From [Phialemoniopsis] sp. UDSM-2020 (lineage: Eukaryota > Ascomycota > Sordariomycetes > Thyridiales > Thyridiaceae): a stretch of DNA of 64,000 nt. Below are positions 1-11,242 of the stretch, piece after piece. The stretch is taken from NCBI GenBank assembly GCA_018873225.1, contig JAEILZ010000003.1:4154001-4218000 (forward strand). The letters are read 5' to 3'. A model generated the notes under the pieces. That model had not been told where the DNA came from. It saw nothing but the letters and a program-made list of their open reading frames with translations, and made no database searches. The first letter of the stretch is position 1; every line of letters begins with the position of its first letter. Both the position numbers and the translations under genes were made by a program.

Positions 1-160
1 GGAGAGCTTTATATGATATAACCAGGCAAAGAGGCGGGATATCTTTCCTTTTCGAAAAAACAGGTACAAGCCGGCTTGTGCGGTTCTTGTATGAGGTGAG
101 TGCATATTTTGTTGGTAGCACATTAATCAGACATGACGACGAGGCAAGGCTCGAGACGGC

Positions 161-2125
161 TTAGCGGATGACTCCCCAGTCAGACAGCCGCCCCCCTCCA
201 TCGCTGTCGTCTCTCGCCCCAGGTCGTCGGCCGAACACATTCCAGAATCGCAAGGTCTCGTCGCCGGCGCCGGTGACCACCACACGGCCATCGGGGCTCA
301 TGGCAAGGTAGAGCACACGATACGTGTGACCCGTGAGGCTGACGACCTGAGTCATGGACGGGTATTTCCAGACGACGATCTGGTTCTGCGAGTAGCCATG
401 CGTGGAGACGATCTCGTTCGAGTTCTTGGACCAGGCAATGTTGCAGACCTGGCTGCCGGTGTCGATCTCGTTGATGACGGTGCCGCGGAGCGTGTCATGA
501 AAGATGATCCTCCGATCGGCGGTACCACCTCCGGAAGCGAGCAGTCCCCTCTGGTGCGGTGACCACGCGATCGCCTTGACCGCCGCGGTGTGATCCGAAA
601 ATTTCCAGAGGGGCGTTTCCGAGAGCTTGTCCCAGACCATGAGCTTGTTGTCGTTGCCTCCGCTGGCGAGCTGTCCGTCTTCGCAATTCCACTTCAGCCC
701 GCACACTTCCTGCTTGTGACCGACCAGTTTCCGAAGCCACTGGTCAGGGGCTCGGACGTCTCTGTGGTAGATCAAGCGATCCCTGGAGCCAGATGTGAGA
801 ATGTGGGTGTTCCACGCCAATGAGCCGACTCTAGCAGTATGGCCCGTCATAGTCCGTAGGCGTCTCGTTTTTTCGGCATCCCAAATCTGCACCAGGCCTT
901 TACCGGTTCCAATCGCAATGTGTGTGCCTTTTTGGATCCAGGAAACGCTAGTGACGGTGTCGTCTTCGAGTGTACACAGCTTGTTCACCCTGCTGGTCTG
1001 TGCATTCCACATATAGACGCTTGAACCGAGGCCTACGCCGAGGACATTGGCACTACCCCAATCGACAAGATTGAGGTAGAAGTCGTCGGCGAGCTCCGGC
1101 GCGTCCAATACCTTATAAGGGACCTTGCTGACAGCCCTTGGCTGCCGCCTTGGACTCAGGAGCATCTGTTGGCTGCCGAAGCGAACAGGGGAAAGACTAT
1201 AAATTTCTGAACGGGTGTCCAGGTTTGGACCGTGCCGACTTTGTGGTGTCCTCGTAGGAGTCGGGTGCCCAGCAATATTGCTATGATGGCGAGGTGACAT
1301 GTACGAAAAGAGGTTCTTGTGCGGTGTTGAGGGGGTCATGGAGGTGGGCAGAGGTGAGGCAGATGGATTGTTTGGTGGGGTATGCGACCTTGTCCCATCG
1401 TGAGTATTTGACACTCTCCCAGTCCCCAGGGTGTGGTCAGGAGATAAGCTGGGCGGCGTCGCTTGAGGGATGGTGTTCTCAAATAACTCTGCTCGAAGTA
1501 ATGTTGAGAAAGTTCGATTGGCTTCCTCGGCTGGGATTGGTTGTTAGATGCGACGTCCAGTCTAGGGAGTCTTATGTTGGGGAGGCACTCACTTCGCTGA
1601 AAATGCAATTCGCCATGAGGCGTACGCTTCTTCTGTCTTGAAGGAGTCGCTGGAGAGCCGTCTTCGTGAAGAAGACTAAAGCTAGCATGTAGATCCTGTC
1701 CGGATCTTGTCGGGATAAACCTGACACCAGGGCGTTAGTTTCCGAATGCGACCTCCTCTCGTGACCGTGCATCGCGCCGCAGCTGCTCACCTATCGCCGT
1801 TGATCCGTTGCCTTTTTCTATGAGGGCTCGCACCGGGAGTGCCTTCTCTTTGCTGCCTGCTCAATTCTCTGCGCAGAGCATGGTCGACTGCGTCGGGATC
1901 GAGATTGCTACTCCTCCGCAGATCGCTTCCCCGACCGTTCGGTCGTGATAGTCGAGAGATGCCGCTGTCAACATTTTGTTTTACCTCCAAATGCACCCTG
2001 TCTGGTGGAGGCGGTGTTGATATCCTGGCTGGGCTGGCAATGGAGGGACTATGCGAGTCGGTGATGGGCCGCTTGGAGGAAGAGGCCAAGGCCGTGCCGC
2101 CAACGCCGTCTCCGTTGAGCGGCAT
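161..2125 (-). CDS. CDH1: Cdh1/Fizzy-related activator of the anaphase-promoting complex
   Basis: WD40 co-activator that brings substrates to the APC/C ubiquitin ligase in late mitosis and G1. Predicted exons on the minus strand are 2125-1791, 1720-1593 and 1530-161, giving about 610 residues, the usual fungal length. The C-box DRFIPTR (residues ~111-117) is formed across the first splice junction. It is followed by the family block around RKKRTPHGEL-like text (here QKKRTPHGELHFQR) and a Ser/Pro/Thr-rich linker. The signature LLSPRRQPR...KVLDAPELADDFYLNLVDW precedes a seven-blade WD40 propeller (~300-595). The protein ends in Ile-Arg, the IR tail that docks on APC/C. The Cdh1 rather than Cdc20 assignment rests on the KVLDAPEL region. 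The start is chosen as the first in-frame ATG (2125); the frame stays open upstream to a TTG near 2155, so a further 5' exon is possible. Confidence 0.93.
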
Positions 2126-4946
2126 GGTACAGAGTGGCTGGTCGACCTGGACCAAGAGGCTAGAATTTGTCGAGCTATAATGTAACCAGACAGACGTCGC
2201 CTACGGGGTTTTGGCCGAAGGGGAGCTTCCCCGCCACAACCGACGAGACGTTGGAGATATCGGGCGCGAATGCGGAGATGAGCAGGAGGTGGTCTTGCTC
2301 GTGAGCTAAAGGCGGGCGAAGGTCGGAAGCGATCCTTGATGATGGTGTTGAGTTGGCGGCAAAGATCCTGGCCTTCTGGCATCCGCCTTCTCCGGACCGC
2401 TCGATTTCCTAGTGGGTAGCTTCTTATCGCATGCTCTGGACATCCACCGTAGAATAATTAATTATGCAATAGTCAAGTATTGTGGTGGTCGTTGAGGGAA
2501 GAACACGTAGGTCTGTCGTCGGCGTCGAGAATGCGTAGGTCCAAGGTGGGCGTCGCTGAGAGTGGTTTGTTGTCGCTCGATGGAAATGAGGGACCTGGCG
2601 ATGTGGAAGCGCAAAAGGAGGGTCGAGGTGATGTTGTTGATGGGGAGGAAGTTGGCGAGGGAGTTGAAGCTGGGTTGTCGCGCTAAGCAGACCTGGCAAA
2701 ACGGCTTGTCCGTTTGCGGTCTAGTGTCCCCTTGCCTCCCTCCAGATGCGCGGCACCTCTCCAGCACACAAGTCAGGTCAAAGGCAGGTACCTCTCACTC
2801 CCACTCGCTCCCCTACCTTGGTAGTGTCTTTGCTGCTGAAAGGATGATCCCTCAACTCAATTGGAACCGAAAAAAGGTATGATGCTTATTACAATGGATG
2901 CATTGACAACATCACTCATACAATGCATTTATTTGGTCCATCCATTCATTCCCTACTGTCACTACTTGAGCTGGCGCACACAAACTTTGAGTCTTGCACT
3001 TGCACTTGGGGTACCCAATGTGTGAAACTACAGTGACAAAAACGGCGCTCCCTTCTGACTCTTGTCTTGTCCCTTGAGTGGGACTTCGCTTGCTGCCGAC
3101 TCGTTCCCTTTGCCGCCTAAGGGATCCCCACCACAAGTCATCGCAGTGTTTATTATGGGAGGCTGGTGGTTCACAGTCATTGTTCAGAAAAATGTACCGC
3201 AGCCCAAAACCCCCACCATTGATTACAGATCTTCAATGTGGCCTCTGGTCCAATTGTCCCAGCTCCCCAGCCCAGTACCAAAGCATGGAGAATGTCGGTT
3301 AGCAAGAGCTCGGGAAGAGCCAGAGTCTCAGATAATAATTGAAAGATTAGCCGCACTTAAACTAACCCCCACCAGAGCTTTCTCTTTGCAGAGCTTTCAT
3401 GAAAGAGGTGAATCATCTCTTTGAATACTTTACCTTAATCAATTCATTGTGACAAAGACATACACTCAAAGCTGTCTACACCGACTGTGATACAGATTCG
3501 TGCCCCGGGTCCCGAGAACAGGCCAGGAGTCCAGGGTACCTCTTGGGCGAACCCGCTTTTACTGCCTTTGTTTTGATCGTGGAGATGAAAGGGATATTGT
3601 TTGTTTTGACTCCTTCTTCGCCCTTCCATCTCCTCAGCCCTTTTGTCCCCCATCACGGGCGAGCCTCCGTAACCAAGTCTGGCGGTGTCGACGCGTCCGA
3701 CTGGCTGGCGGGCAGTCTGACATGGCCGAGCGGCGGCAAGGGGGTGGGAAGCTAGGGCAGGCTAGGCAAGCCAGGTGGCCGCAACCCGTGCTGGCACGTT
3801 TTCGATAGGCTGTAGATCGCCCCTTTGCTCCCCCCAGAACGCGGTTACACGTCCCCAGTACGCGCCTCGTTCGCGTAAAACCACTTTAACAACAGCGCCA
3901 AAAAGCGGGGCGGCACGCCGAACAGCACCAAAAGAGCCCAACAACACTGATCAACGCCTGTGCATCACAGGTGGCTGCACGCCACGGACCTCCCACATCG
4001 TCTGGAAACGTGCTTGTTGTTTTTCAAAACGCCCTGCTGTAGGCTGTCTCGGGTCGAGACCCTGTGGGGTAAACTCGTTTTCGTGTCGTGAAGCGATCCT
4101 CTTTCGAATGCATGTAAACATTGGAAATAATTATGAATGAAGCTATCTTAAAGCAGACGTCTAATATTTGTATCACAGCCTCCTTGCATGGGGATCCATA
4201 TGCAAAGGATCTATTCAGCATCTCGGCACTGGAATTCGAGCATCTGAAAGAAGACCGTGCCAGAATATTCTACTTGTACTTATCACCGATCTCCCGGTAT
4301 TTCCTGAAATGCCGACAAAGCAGGCTAGAGATTGTGTCAAAGGATCAGCAGATGGACGAAGTACCATACAGATAGCTGACATCGACCTCAATGTTGGTCA
4401 CGTTGGGTCTCAGTGGAGATCAATCCGTCGGCCCCAGCCGTCCGGTCTGCGGCCCGGAAAGCTACAGCGCATTAGCTCAGGGTTCACCGTTTGCTCGTGG
4501 CCGATCCGAGCTGAAGGCTTGCCGGACGTGGCGCACCCATGGATCGTCTCTGCACGCCTTATTCGTTGATTAACTGCGACAACATCTTGATTTGGAAGTG
4601 AACCTCGGACAAGCCAATGCACACCAAAGAAACAATAATGTTTTCATCACTGGTATTTCCTGCAGGACACGGAAGCAGCATACGTTGGGCATTCCAGCTT
4701 TGCTAAAAGGAGATCGTTTCATTCGTCAGTCAGGTATTGTCTCTCTCACTAAGCTCTATATGTCCCTTCCTCGATGACGGCCCAGAGCCATGGTATATAT
4801 CTCCTTCTTTCGTATGATTCAACGCCACCTTTACCGGTCCAAATAATAGAACCGCCATCTATGCGAGGTATAAGAAAAAGACAAAGGGAAGGGAACGAGA
4901 GCTTTGTCTGGCCCAAGCAATCTTGACACAAAGAAATCTTGCGGGT
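2126..4946. other. Spacer upstream of CDH1, no gene recognised
   Basis: About 2.8 kb between the CDH1 start and the 3' end of the next minus-strand gene. It holds only short overlapping frames with no recognisable domain and no consistent splice structure. The part next to CDH1 (about 2126-2800) is presumably its promoter and leader. A TTCTAG acceptor-like site upstream of the ATG could mark a leader intron. The segment 3500-3950 is G/C-rich with no tRNA-like fold seen by eye. Confidence 0.6.
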
Positions 4947-6170
4947 TTAGGCTTGCGCACCCTCAGCCTGCGCCAATAGCCGCGCTCTCCAGCTATTACA
5001 GACCTCTTCGAAACCACCGACAACCTCGCCGCAAATGTGTGCACACTCGCGGTTCTTGAGCCTCTCGCCCCAGTTGCCCTTGGCGATCCATCGCTCGCCT
5101 TCCTCGCGCAGCTCCTCCTCCTGCTTCATCTCGGCGACGAGCTCCTTCGCACTTTTTAGCCGGCGCGTTGCTGTGATGCTTGTCTGTCTCGACATGTGTA
5201 GAGTGTCGGAAAGGTAGTTCAAGGTCTGCACCAAGTCGTTGGTGAGCGTGTGCAGCGCCGAAAGCGAGTTGTAAGCTGTCGTCGATGGCCGTGGCATCTG
5301 CTCCGACAGAGATACCAACATCGGAAGTATCTCCTCGATCGTCTCGGGATCAGGCGGCGTGACGAGCGGCGAAAACAGCGGAAATGCTAGGGTTTGGACT
5401 TGCCGCGTTTGATGGGTCAAATGGGTGGTTAGTGCAGAGTGCGCCGTGATCAACCTGCCCTGCGTCAGTAGTTGCTCGGATAGTTCGAGCATCTGCTCGA
5501 CATACCTGGTAGCTCCGCCTTCCACGCCGGACTGTGAGCCCAGATCCCTCAGACTGTCCGTGACTCTGGTGAAGACTCCGTCCGACTGGCTGCCGTTGTT
5601 CTCTGTCCCTCTCCGAGCTAACGACTCTACCGCATCGATCTTGGCCACCAGACTCGGCGGCATCCGCGGAGAGTCCAAATCCGACTCTGATCCATATTCG
5701 CTCCCGTCATACTCGCTACCTGCTCTCCGGTGCCGGCCGCTGTTGGGTGTTGGTAGACTGAGGCTCATATTCTTGGTATGTGCCTGATGTTTCGGGCTCG
5801 GGTCGACATCGACACCGCTATCCCGCTGTCCCTCGACACCTTCCGTGCTAGCGTCTTGGACGTCGAAGCTCACGTCAGGCGCGCCGGTATTCTCCTCGTA
5901 ATAGTCGCCATCCTCGTCATCCGACAGCGCGTCGGCCAGCTCGTCAGCAAGATTACCGAGTCCTCCGCCACCACCCATGCCACCCATTCCTCCGCTGCTG
6001 AAGACATCCATGCCGTCGCCCTGGCTGAAGGACTGCCTTAGGGGTGTGCCCGGGTCTTGTAGTGACGTTCTTGACAGCCTTCGGTCTTGCGGCGATGAGC
6101 CTACGCTGTTGGTCTGAAAGTCCATCGTCGAGTGGCGCGAATGGCCAGGTGTTTGTGGTTGACTTGACAT
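4947..6170 (-). CDS. Conserved-looking fungal protein of unknown function
   Basis: Single uninterrupted frame of 407 residues starting at a clear ATG. I do not recognise a named family. The first ~160 residues are Ser/Gly/Asp-rich and look disordered, with a glycine run (GGMGGMGGGGGLG) followed by an acidic patch (DALSDDEDGDYYEE) and several SP/TP sites. The part from ~215 onward is predicted helical (ELSEQLLTQGRLITAHSAL, then PDPETIEEILPMLVSLSEQM). The C-terminus is charged and carries RECAHICGEVVGGFEEVC, with three cysteines. No signal peptide or membrane segment is seen. The C-terminal half has the look of a constrained domain, which is inference. It is transcribed away from NAT3 across an 838 bp spacer. 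Confidence 0.75.
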   Translation of the reverse strand: MSSQPQTPGHSRHSTMDFQTNSVGSSPQDRRLSRTSLQDPGTPLRQSFSQGDGMDVFSSGGMGGMGGGGGLGNLADELADALSDDEDGDYYEENTGAPDVSFDVQDASTEGVEGQRDSGVDVDPSPKHQAHTKNMSLSLPTPNSGRHRRAGSEYDGSEYGSESDLDSPRMPPSLVAKIDAVESLARRGTENNGSQSDGVFTRVTDSLRDLGSQSGVEGGATRYVEQMLELSEQLLTQGRLITAHSALTTHLTHQTRQVQTLAFPLFSPLVTPPDPETIEEILPMLVSLSEQMPRPSTTAYNSLSALHTLTNDLVQTLNYLSDTLHMSRQTSITATRRLKSAKELVAEMKQEEELREEGERWIAKGNWGERLKNRECAHICGEVVGGFEEVCNSWRARLLAQAEGAQA

Positions 6171-7008
6171 GATTACCGGTATCTGTGGGCGCGCTGCTCG
6201 TGGTGCTCCTTTGTTACGCTATCCTTATCCGAAAGCGACCTTGACCGCTGCAAGATGAGGCTTGTGAATGATTTAAGTACTTGTTGTGACTGCCGACGAT
6301 AAAGAGTATTGTTCGCTCGTATCCTCTCTTTGTTATCGGGGTTTATGCGTGGTTGCTGAGGCAAGGATGGGCACCCAGGAGGTGGTTACCAAGGTATATC
6401 GAAACCTGGTTGTCTATATCAGATCCAGGCCCGGCGCAGCTCAAGCTCGTACACGAACGGTCGTATTCGAAGAAGCTCGACGAACTGTCCGGATGGAGAA
6501 ATTAGATTTTATGAATGATCGCGAGATTTGCGAATGCTGAGAAAGGTGCTCAGGCAAGCATGCGGCGCATGACGGCTGTTGCGCAAGTTTGGAAACACAA
6601 TGAATCCCCTTTCTTTGTCAACATCTGCGACCCTAGTGTACCCAATCTCCTAAGACCAACGCGTCCCTGTCAGAGGATCCACGAAGAAAACGAGTTCCAG
6701 AAAACAACCCCACCGCCTATCAGTGGTATTAGCGTCACTGCATGGCGGCCTGATAAGACTGGATGTACAGCGCTGCGTGGCATGTAAATCACTGTAAATC
6801 CGACACTACCCCAAAAAAGCGGGACTTTCGCGTGGGCTGTACCGCACTGAAAGCCACAGCTTCAGAAACAGGGACGCTAAATTCTTGGAGCTTCTTTTTT
6901 TTAACCTTTTGTTTGACAGACAACCTTCTTTTGACCGGCCGCCAGTCACCAGTGGACTTCCTAGTTAGATCTTTCTTCGTGAGGCGAGGGGCTTTCAGTA
7001 TTTACAAA
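6171..7008. promoter_or_regulatory. Divergent promoter between the 4947-6170 gene and NAT3
   Basis: 838 bp separate two head-to-head start codons (6170 minus, 7009 plus). No TATA box at a convincing distance was seen on either side. A T-run with pyrimidines (about 6893-6935, cttctttttttaacctttt) lies roughly 75-115 bp before the NAT3 ATG and is a plausible transcription-start region. Frames inside the spacer are short and unrecognisable. Confidence 0.45.
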
Positions 7009-7650
7009 ATGGCCAATTTCCGCCGCTTCAGGCCAGACGACCTGAACAAGCTCTCAAAGTGTAACCTCGATCCTTTCACCGAGACATATGAGCTTGGCTT
7101 CTACCTCCAGTACTACGCAAAGTGGCCGTCACTATTCCAAGTTGCCGAAGATGACGAGGGCAATATCATTGGTTATAGTGGGTTCCCTCACTTGTCCAGA
7201 GCTACCCCTTTCTGCTAGTGAACAAAAGCGATTAACACCAAAGAAGTCATGGGAAAGCTCGAGTCATCGCCGGACGTCTACCAGTTCTCCGAGCACTACC
7301 TACCCTGGCATGCGCATATCACTGCTGTGACGGTGGCGCCGCAAGCGCGAAGGCTTGGAATTGGAAAGCTGCTAACACAGCAGCTCGAAGCTGCCGCCGA
7401 CGCCAACAATGCCTGGTTCGTGGACCTCTTCGTCAGGAGCACCAACTACAAGGCCATCACATTCTACAAGAATATGGGCTACAGCATCTTCAGGGTCGTG
7501 AAGGACTACTATGGCGACCACTCGAGTGATCCATCGCAGTCGTCCGAAGACGCTTACGACATGAGGAAGCCGATGAAGCGAGATGTGAAGCTTGAGCACG
7601 TTCGGGAAGACGGCGAGAAGTACGAGGTCGATCCGCATGATGTCTGGTGA
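7009..7650 (+). CDS. NAT3: N-terminal acetyltransferase B catalytic subunit (Naa20)
   Basis: GNAT-fold enzyme that acetylates nascent proteins starting Met-Asp, Met-Glu, Met-Asn or Met-Gln at the ribosome, together with the Naa25/Mdm20 auxiliary subunit. Exons 7009-7177 and 7247-7650 give 190 residues, close to the family length. The intron is 69 bp with an AAG acceptor, and splicing restores GYIMGKLE, as in animal Naa20. Visible hallmarks are the N-terminal LDPFTETYELGFYLQY, the acetyl-CoA loop APQARRLGIGKLL (the Q/RxxGxG/A type), FVDLFVRSTNYKAITFYKNMGY and the C-terminal EDAYDMRKPMKRD. Without the splice the first exon would stop after a few extra residues. The NatB assignment is strong because the DPFTETY and EDAYDMRK motifs separate it from NatA, NatC and NatE. 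Confidence 0.95.
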
Positions 7651-9022
7651 TCTGGTATCGGCTCGAAGCACAATCCCTCTTCAAAACAATTCGTCCGCAT
7701 CAAAGGACGATGTATGGCTGTTCGTTCGCCGACCTGGCCGTAGATTGTGAATGTCTCATGGCAGCAACGATCGCAAAGCGCGAGCTATCGTTCACCGTGG
7801 CGATGCGGTGCAGGTTTTCCGGGCCATTCAAGTCAACGTGCGTCAGCCTTTTTGACCGACTCTAAGTGCTGGATACGTGGTCTTATCAAGCCCCTCGAGG
7901 CTCCGTCTCGTACACCGGCCTGTGTTCAAACTTGCGTCGGTGCACCCTGCACGGAGACGCATCTCATCTGCCAGATCCAATGCGTTGTTCGACTTTCAAA
8001 ATCCGACTGACTCTTCATACCGTCAAGCCACGCCTCATCGTACCGCCAGGCGATACTGCGACGACAACCCGACGCGTTAAGCATCGGCATTGCCCATTGA
8101 CCGCACCTGTGTAGAAGCCCTGAATCATCAGTGCCATGGCCTATGTTATCCGATCTGGGTCTAGCTCGGAGGGTGCCTGTCGTTGGTGGTGAAGGTCTGG
8201 AGGGCGCAGGCACGACTGCCCCGGCCAGGAGTTCAGGAACATGTCACTGGCTTTTTCTGGCCCTACGTCGTGTTCTTGTGTCGTGCCAAGAACGGCGGTG
8301 CTTCTCACTTAGACATAGAAATAGATTTCTTGGCTATTATACAGACGCATTCAATCAGTACCATCCGCCACTCGCTCTGGAAGCCTCCTATTCCCGAAGC
8401 TAACTCACTTCAGAACAGCTAATTCTGAAGTATTGTCTTTTACTGAGGCCCTGGTCAGCTCGCAGTGTTGTATCGGCCGGGGTCGTTGTACTTAGTGGTG
8501 TTGCGATGTTACCGCTCGGGGTTAACAGTTGCCGTCTTCGGCTGAATCGAAGATCAGTCCTTGGTAACCTTAGCAGCATTCAGCACCAGCCCCCACAGAC
8601 TGCAACAGTAGGTGCTGCGCCTCTCCAGAGCCCTTTCGCGGTATGTCGGGCGTGTAATGAGATCCTGTCGTCTGTTCAGTGAACATGCCACAGATTCTCA
8701 TCCGGTCTCTCACAAAGTCAGGCATCATCATGCCTACTCACCAAGCCTCACTGAGGCTGGAGGTCTTCATTGCGGACTATTTTTACAATCAAGGCACAAG
8801 GACGCGGCTTGAGAACGCTTTGCAAACGCCGGGAGATGTGATGGTGATGTCTCTTACACCAAGACGTCGAGAATTGTATAAAAGAATCCGACACTCTCAT
8901 CTTTCGGCTGTGAAATATGAAGAACGAACATCATCAAGCAAATCCAAATATCTTCACTTGGACAACCAGATCCTACAAACCTCATTGACTACCTAGCCAA
9001 GATCTATTATTCGACTATCATC
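7651..9022. other. Spacer between NAT3 and the orphan secreted gene
   Basis: 1.37 kb with only short shadow frames and no recognisable protein. The distal 150 bp is the promoter and leader of the secreted gene, with a TATAAAAG box noted separately. The rest (7651-8870) shows nothing I can name. Confidence 0.5.
8877..8884 (+). promoter_or_regulatory. TATA box of the secreted-protein gene
   Basis: TATAAAAG lies 139 bp upstream of the start codon at 9023. It is followed by an A/C-rich leader (8935-9022) without an ATG. This spacing fits a TATA-driven, strongly inducible fungal gene with a short untranslated leader of roughly 100 nt. Inferred from position and consensus only. Confidence 0.5.
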
Positions 9023-10168
9023 ATGCGTACGCAAACCTCGCAGGGACTCACTGTCCTGGCTCTTGCAGCCCTCATCTCCACGACGCAGGCCACTTTGGCC
9101 ATGGTCGTGGGCGTTCCCGGTTGCGCGGCGAACGGCCACGGAACTGCGAAGAACATCTGGGAGACCAATGCAGCGGACTGCCAGAATGCCGTCTATGCAA
9201 TGGACGGCAAGGGAGCCCAGCACTTCCATCCACCAAAGAACGGCTGCAACACTAGTGAGTGACAGGGCCCCAGCGCTTCCAACGTCCGTCAGAACCTACC
9301 CATGACTAACTATCGTGCTTGTTCAGTTGCCAAGGCTGGCAAATGTGAGGTCTTCCTGTGCGGCAATGGTCATGGCGATGCCGAGATCTCTGCAGGGGCA
9401 ATCGCCACTGCTGCTGCAGACATTCACGCCTACTGCCGCCTCAATGGCAATGCCGGCGGCCGTTCAATCATCTACACCCAGGCTGGTGACGGTCTCAAGA
9501 ACAGTGCTATCGTCCAGCTTGGTCAGATTCACAAGGATGAGCTTAAGAAGCTCAAGCGTGACGAGGAGGAACTGCTCGAGGAGGAGACCCTTCTTGAGGA
9601 GGGCATCCTGGTCGACGGCGACGAGCACGAGATCCCCGCTCCTCTGCGCGAACTCCGCCAGCGCCGCGCCGAGCGAGCCCTGCAGGTGAGGTCCGAGCCG
9701 GACGAGTACGACAACGGCGACGGGGCCAACGAGGGCGAGCAGCACGACATCGACCCGGCCAACGTCATGAACCTCGCCAACGAGTTCATCGCCGACGTGC
9801 GCCGCGTCTTCGCCGAGCCGAACCCCAACTGGCGCAACACGGCCGGCGTGCGCATGCGGTTCCACGACAGGCACCAGGACCGCCAGGTCTACGTCACCAT
9901 GGCCTACCTCTCGGCCGACGGGCGCACGGTCACGGACCTCGAGCGCATCTCGCGCGACTCGACGCTCAGCGACATGATCGGCCGCGTCGTCGGCCTGTGG
10001 CACCTGGGCGGGTTCCGGACGCTGTTCACGAGCCACATCTTCCGCTTCCAGAGGGGCAACGCGAACGGGCCGCACACCGACCTCGGCAGGATCGCTATCA
10101 ACGTGGAGGATGTGATCGACGGCCCCGTGCCACCGCTGGCCTTGATTCCTGGTGGCTCTCGCAACTGA
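9023..10168 (+). CDS. Orphan secreted protein, six-cysteine domain plus Kex2-like sites
   Basis: Exons 9023-9254 and 9327-10168, with a CTAAC branch point and CAG acceptor in the 72 bp intron, give 357 residues. A signal peptide covers ~1-25 (hydrophobic core LTVLALAALIS, cleavage after an Ala-rich stretch). Residues 27-130 contain six cysteines at 34, 53, 75, 84, 89 and 114 and two copies of an NGHG motif (37-40 and 91-94). A charged, strongly acidic segment (156-191) is flanked by Lys-Arg (154-155) and Arg-Arg (190-191), potential Kex2 sites. The C-terminal part (192-357) has no cysteine and ends in a mixed domain with GRVVGLWHLGGFRTLF. I do not recognise the family. The cysteine spacing only loosely recalls other small secreted fungal proteins. 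Coding from ~9640 onward is markedly GC-rich. A TATA box and short leader suggest regulated, strong expression. Confidence 0.8.
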
Positions 10169-11242
10169 AGGGTTGACGGATAAAGAAGGCGTTGCATCGG
10201 CGCAATAGCTAATTTTGTGTTTTGAGGGTTGGACTTCTGTCATTACTGCATATTTTGGGCGTTTTCCCCTTGCATGATTGTTTTGCTTCTTTCACATCTA
10301 GAACTTTGGGTTATGCATTGCATTGGAGTTTTAAATACATACTTATCACATCTTGGAGTTGATACACTGGAATCTCCTTATGACTGCCTCTGATGCCGGC
10401 CATATAGCCTATCGAACAGCGCATTCTCCTGTGCAAAGGTACAACATAGAAGTAATATCTTGGCTCGATGGTTGTTGGAGCTCATCAAAGAAAGTATCTA
10501 GTAGTTCAAGTGGGTGTCAGAAAGGTTGACGGTTTTACCCAAGCTACTAACAGACTGAATGAGTTTTGTACGCTTAGGCAGTGGGATAATCCTGAATACT
10601 CAGTGAAGAATTGAGGTACATCAGAAGGAAAACCGTCAACTAATCTGTCACCCACTTGTAGCCCATCCGCCTCAGGAGCTTAGGCCACAAGGAGATGTGA
10701 AACCGCGGGGTCGAACGGGACAGGAGACGGTGGCGCCTGAACTTGTCAAGACTGACAGACGGCGCCGTTTTGCACCAGCGACGGCGCTTCCCTGACGCAA
10801 TCAGGCCAGGCCCCGGCTGCAGGTCCCTCCACACATGACCGAGTTCATGTGGGTCACAGTGGGTCTTGCTCCGGTTCAACCCCTGTATTTCCCTGACTCT
10901 GACGAGTCGCATGTCTGGTGAGAGTGAGGGGAAAACGGAGGGCCAGTGGAGGAGAGGGGAGAACTGCAACGTGATGGACGACAACCTCTTCGTTTCCTGA
11001 CTTTGACTACCGTCCTTTCTGTATTTTGAACATCTTGCAATACAGAATTACCCGCGCTTCAGTATTACTATTCGTCTTGCCTTGACGCACCGTACTTGAG
11101 AGCTGCACTCTTTGTCCAAAAGGCACCCGTATTCCGGCAAGGATACTTGCGCCTCGTTGTGCCCTTTGCTTTGTGTTTTCGATGATTCGTTAGAAAGCTC
11201 ATCCACAACGGCGTAGTCGGAGTCATCCATCGAGCCGCCACA
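10169..11242. other. Spacer between the secreted gene and the glutaminase gene
   Basis: 1.07 kb. The first 200-400 bp is A/T-rich and fits the 3' untranslated region of the upstream gene (TTTTAAATACAT near 10330). The last few hundred bases are the presumed glutaminase promoter. No gene, repeat or tRNA seen. A GTTCGACCC-like string on the minus strand near 10700 lacks a pairing arm. Confidence 0.5.

Noticed and set aside
1981..2382. Possible additional 5' exon of CDH1
   Set aside because: The frame has no recognisable Cdh1 sequence, and the ATG at 2125 already gives the normal fungal length. A leader intron remains possible.
9464..10243. 259-codon minus-strand frame over the secreted gene
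   Set aside because: Shadow of the GC-rich coding strand. The plus-strand frame has a signal peptide, a good intron and a TATA box.
10640..10984. Candidate tRNA T-loop strings (GTTCGACC, GGTTCAACCCC)
   Set aside because: Flanking bases do not form the five-pair T stem or an acceptor stem. Similar strings near 50140 and 36570 also fail.
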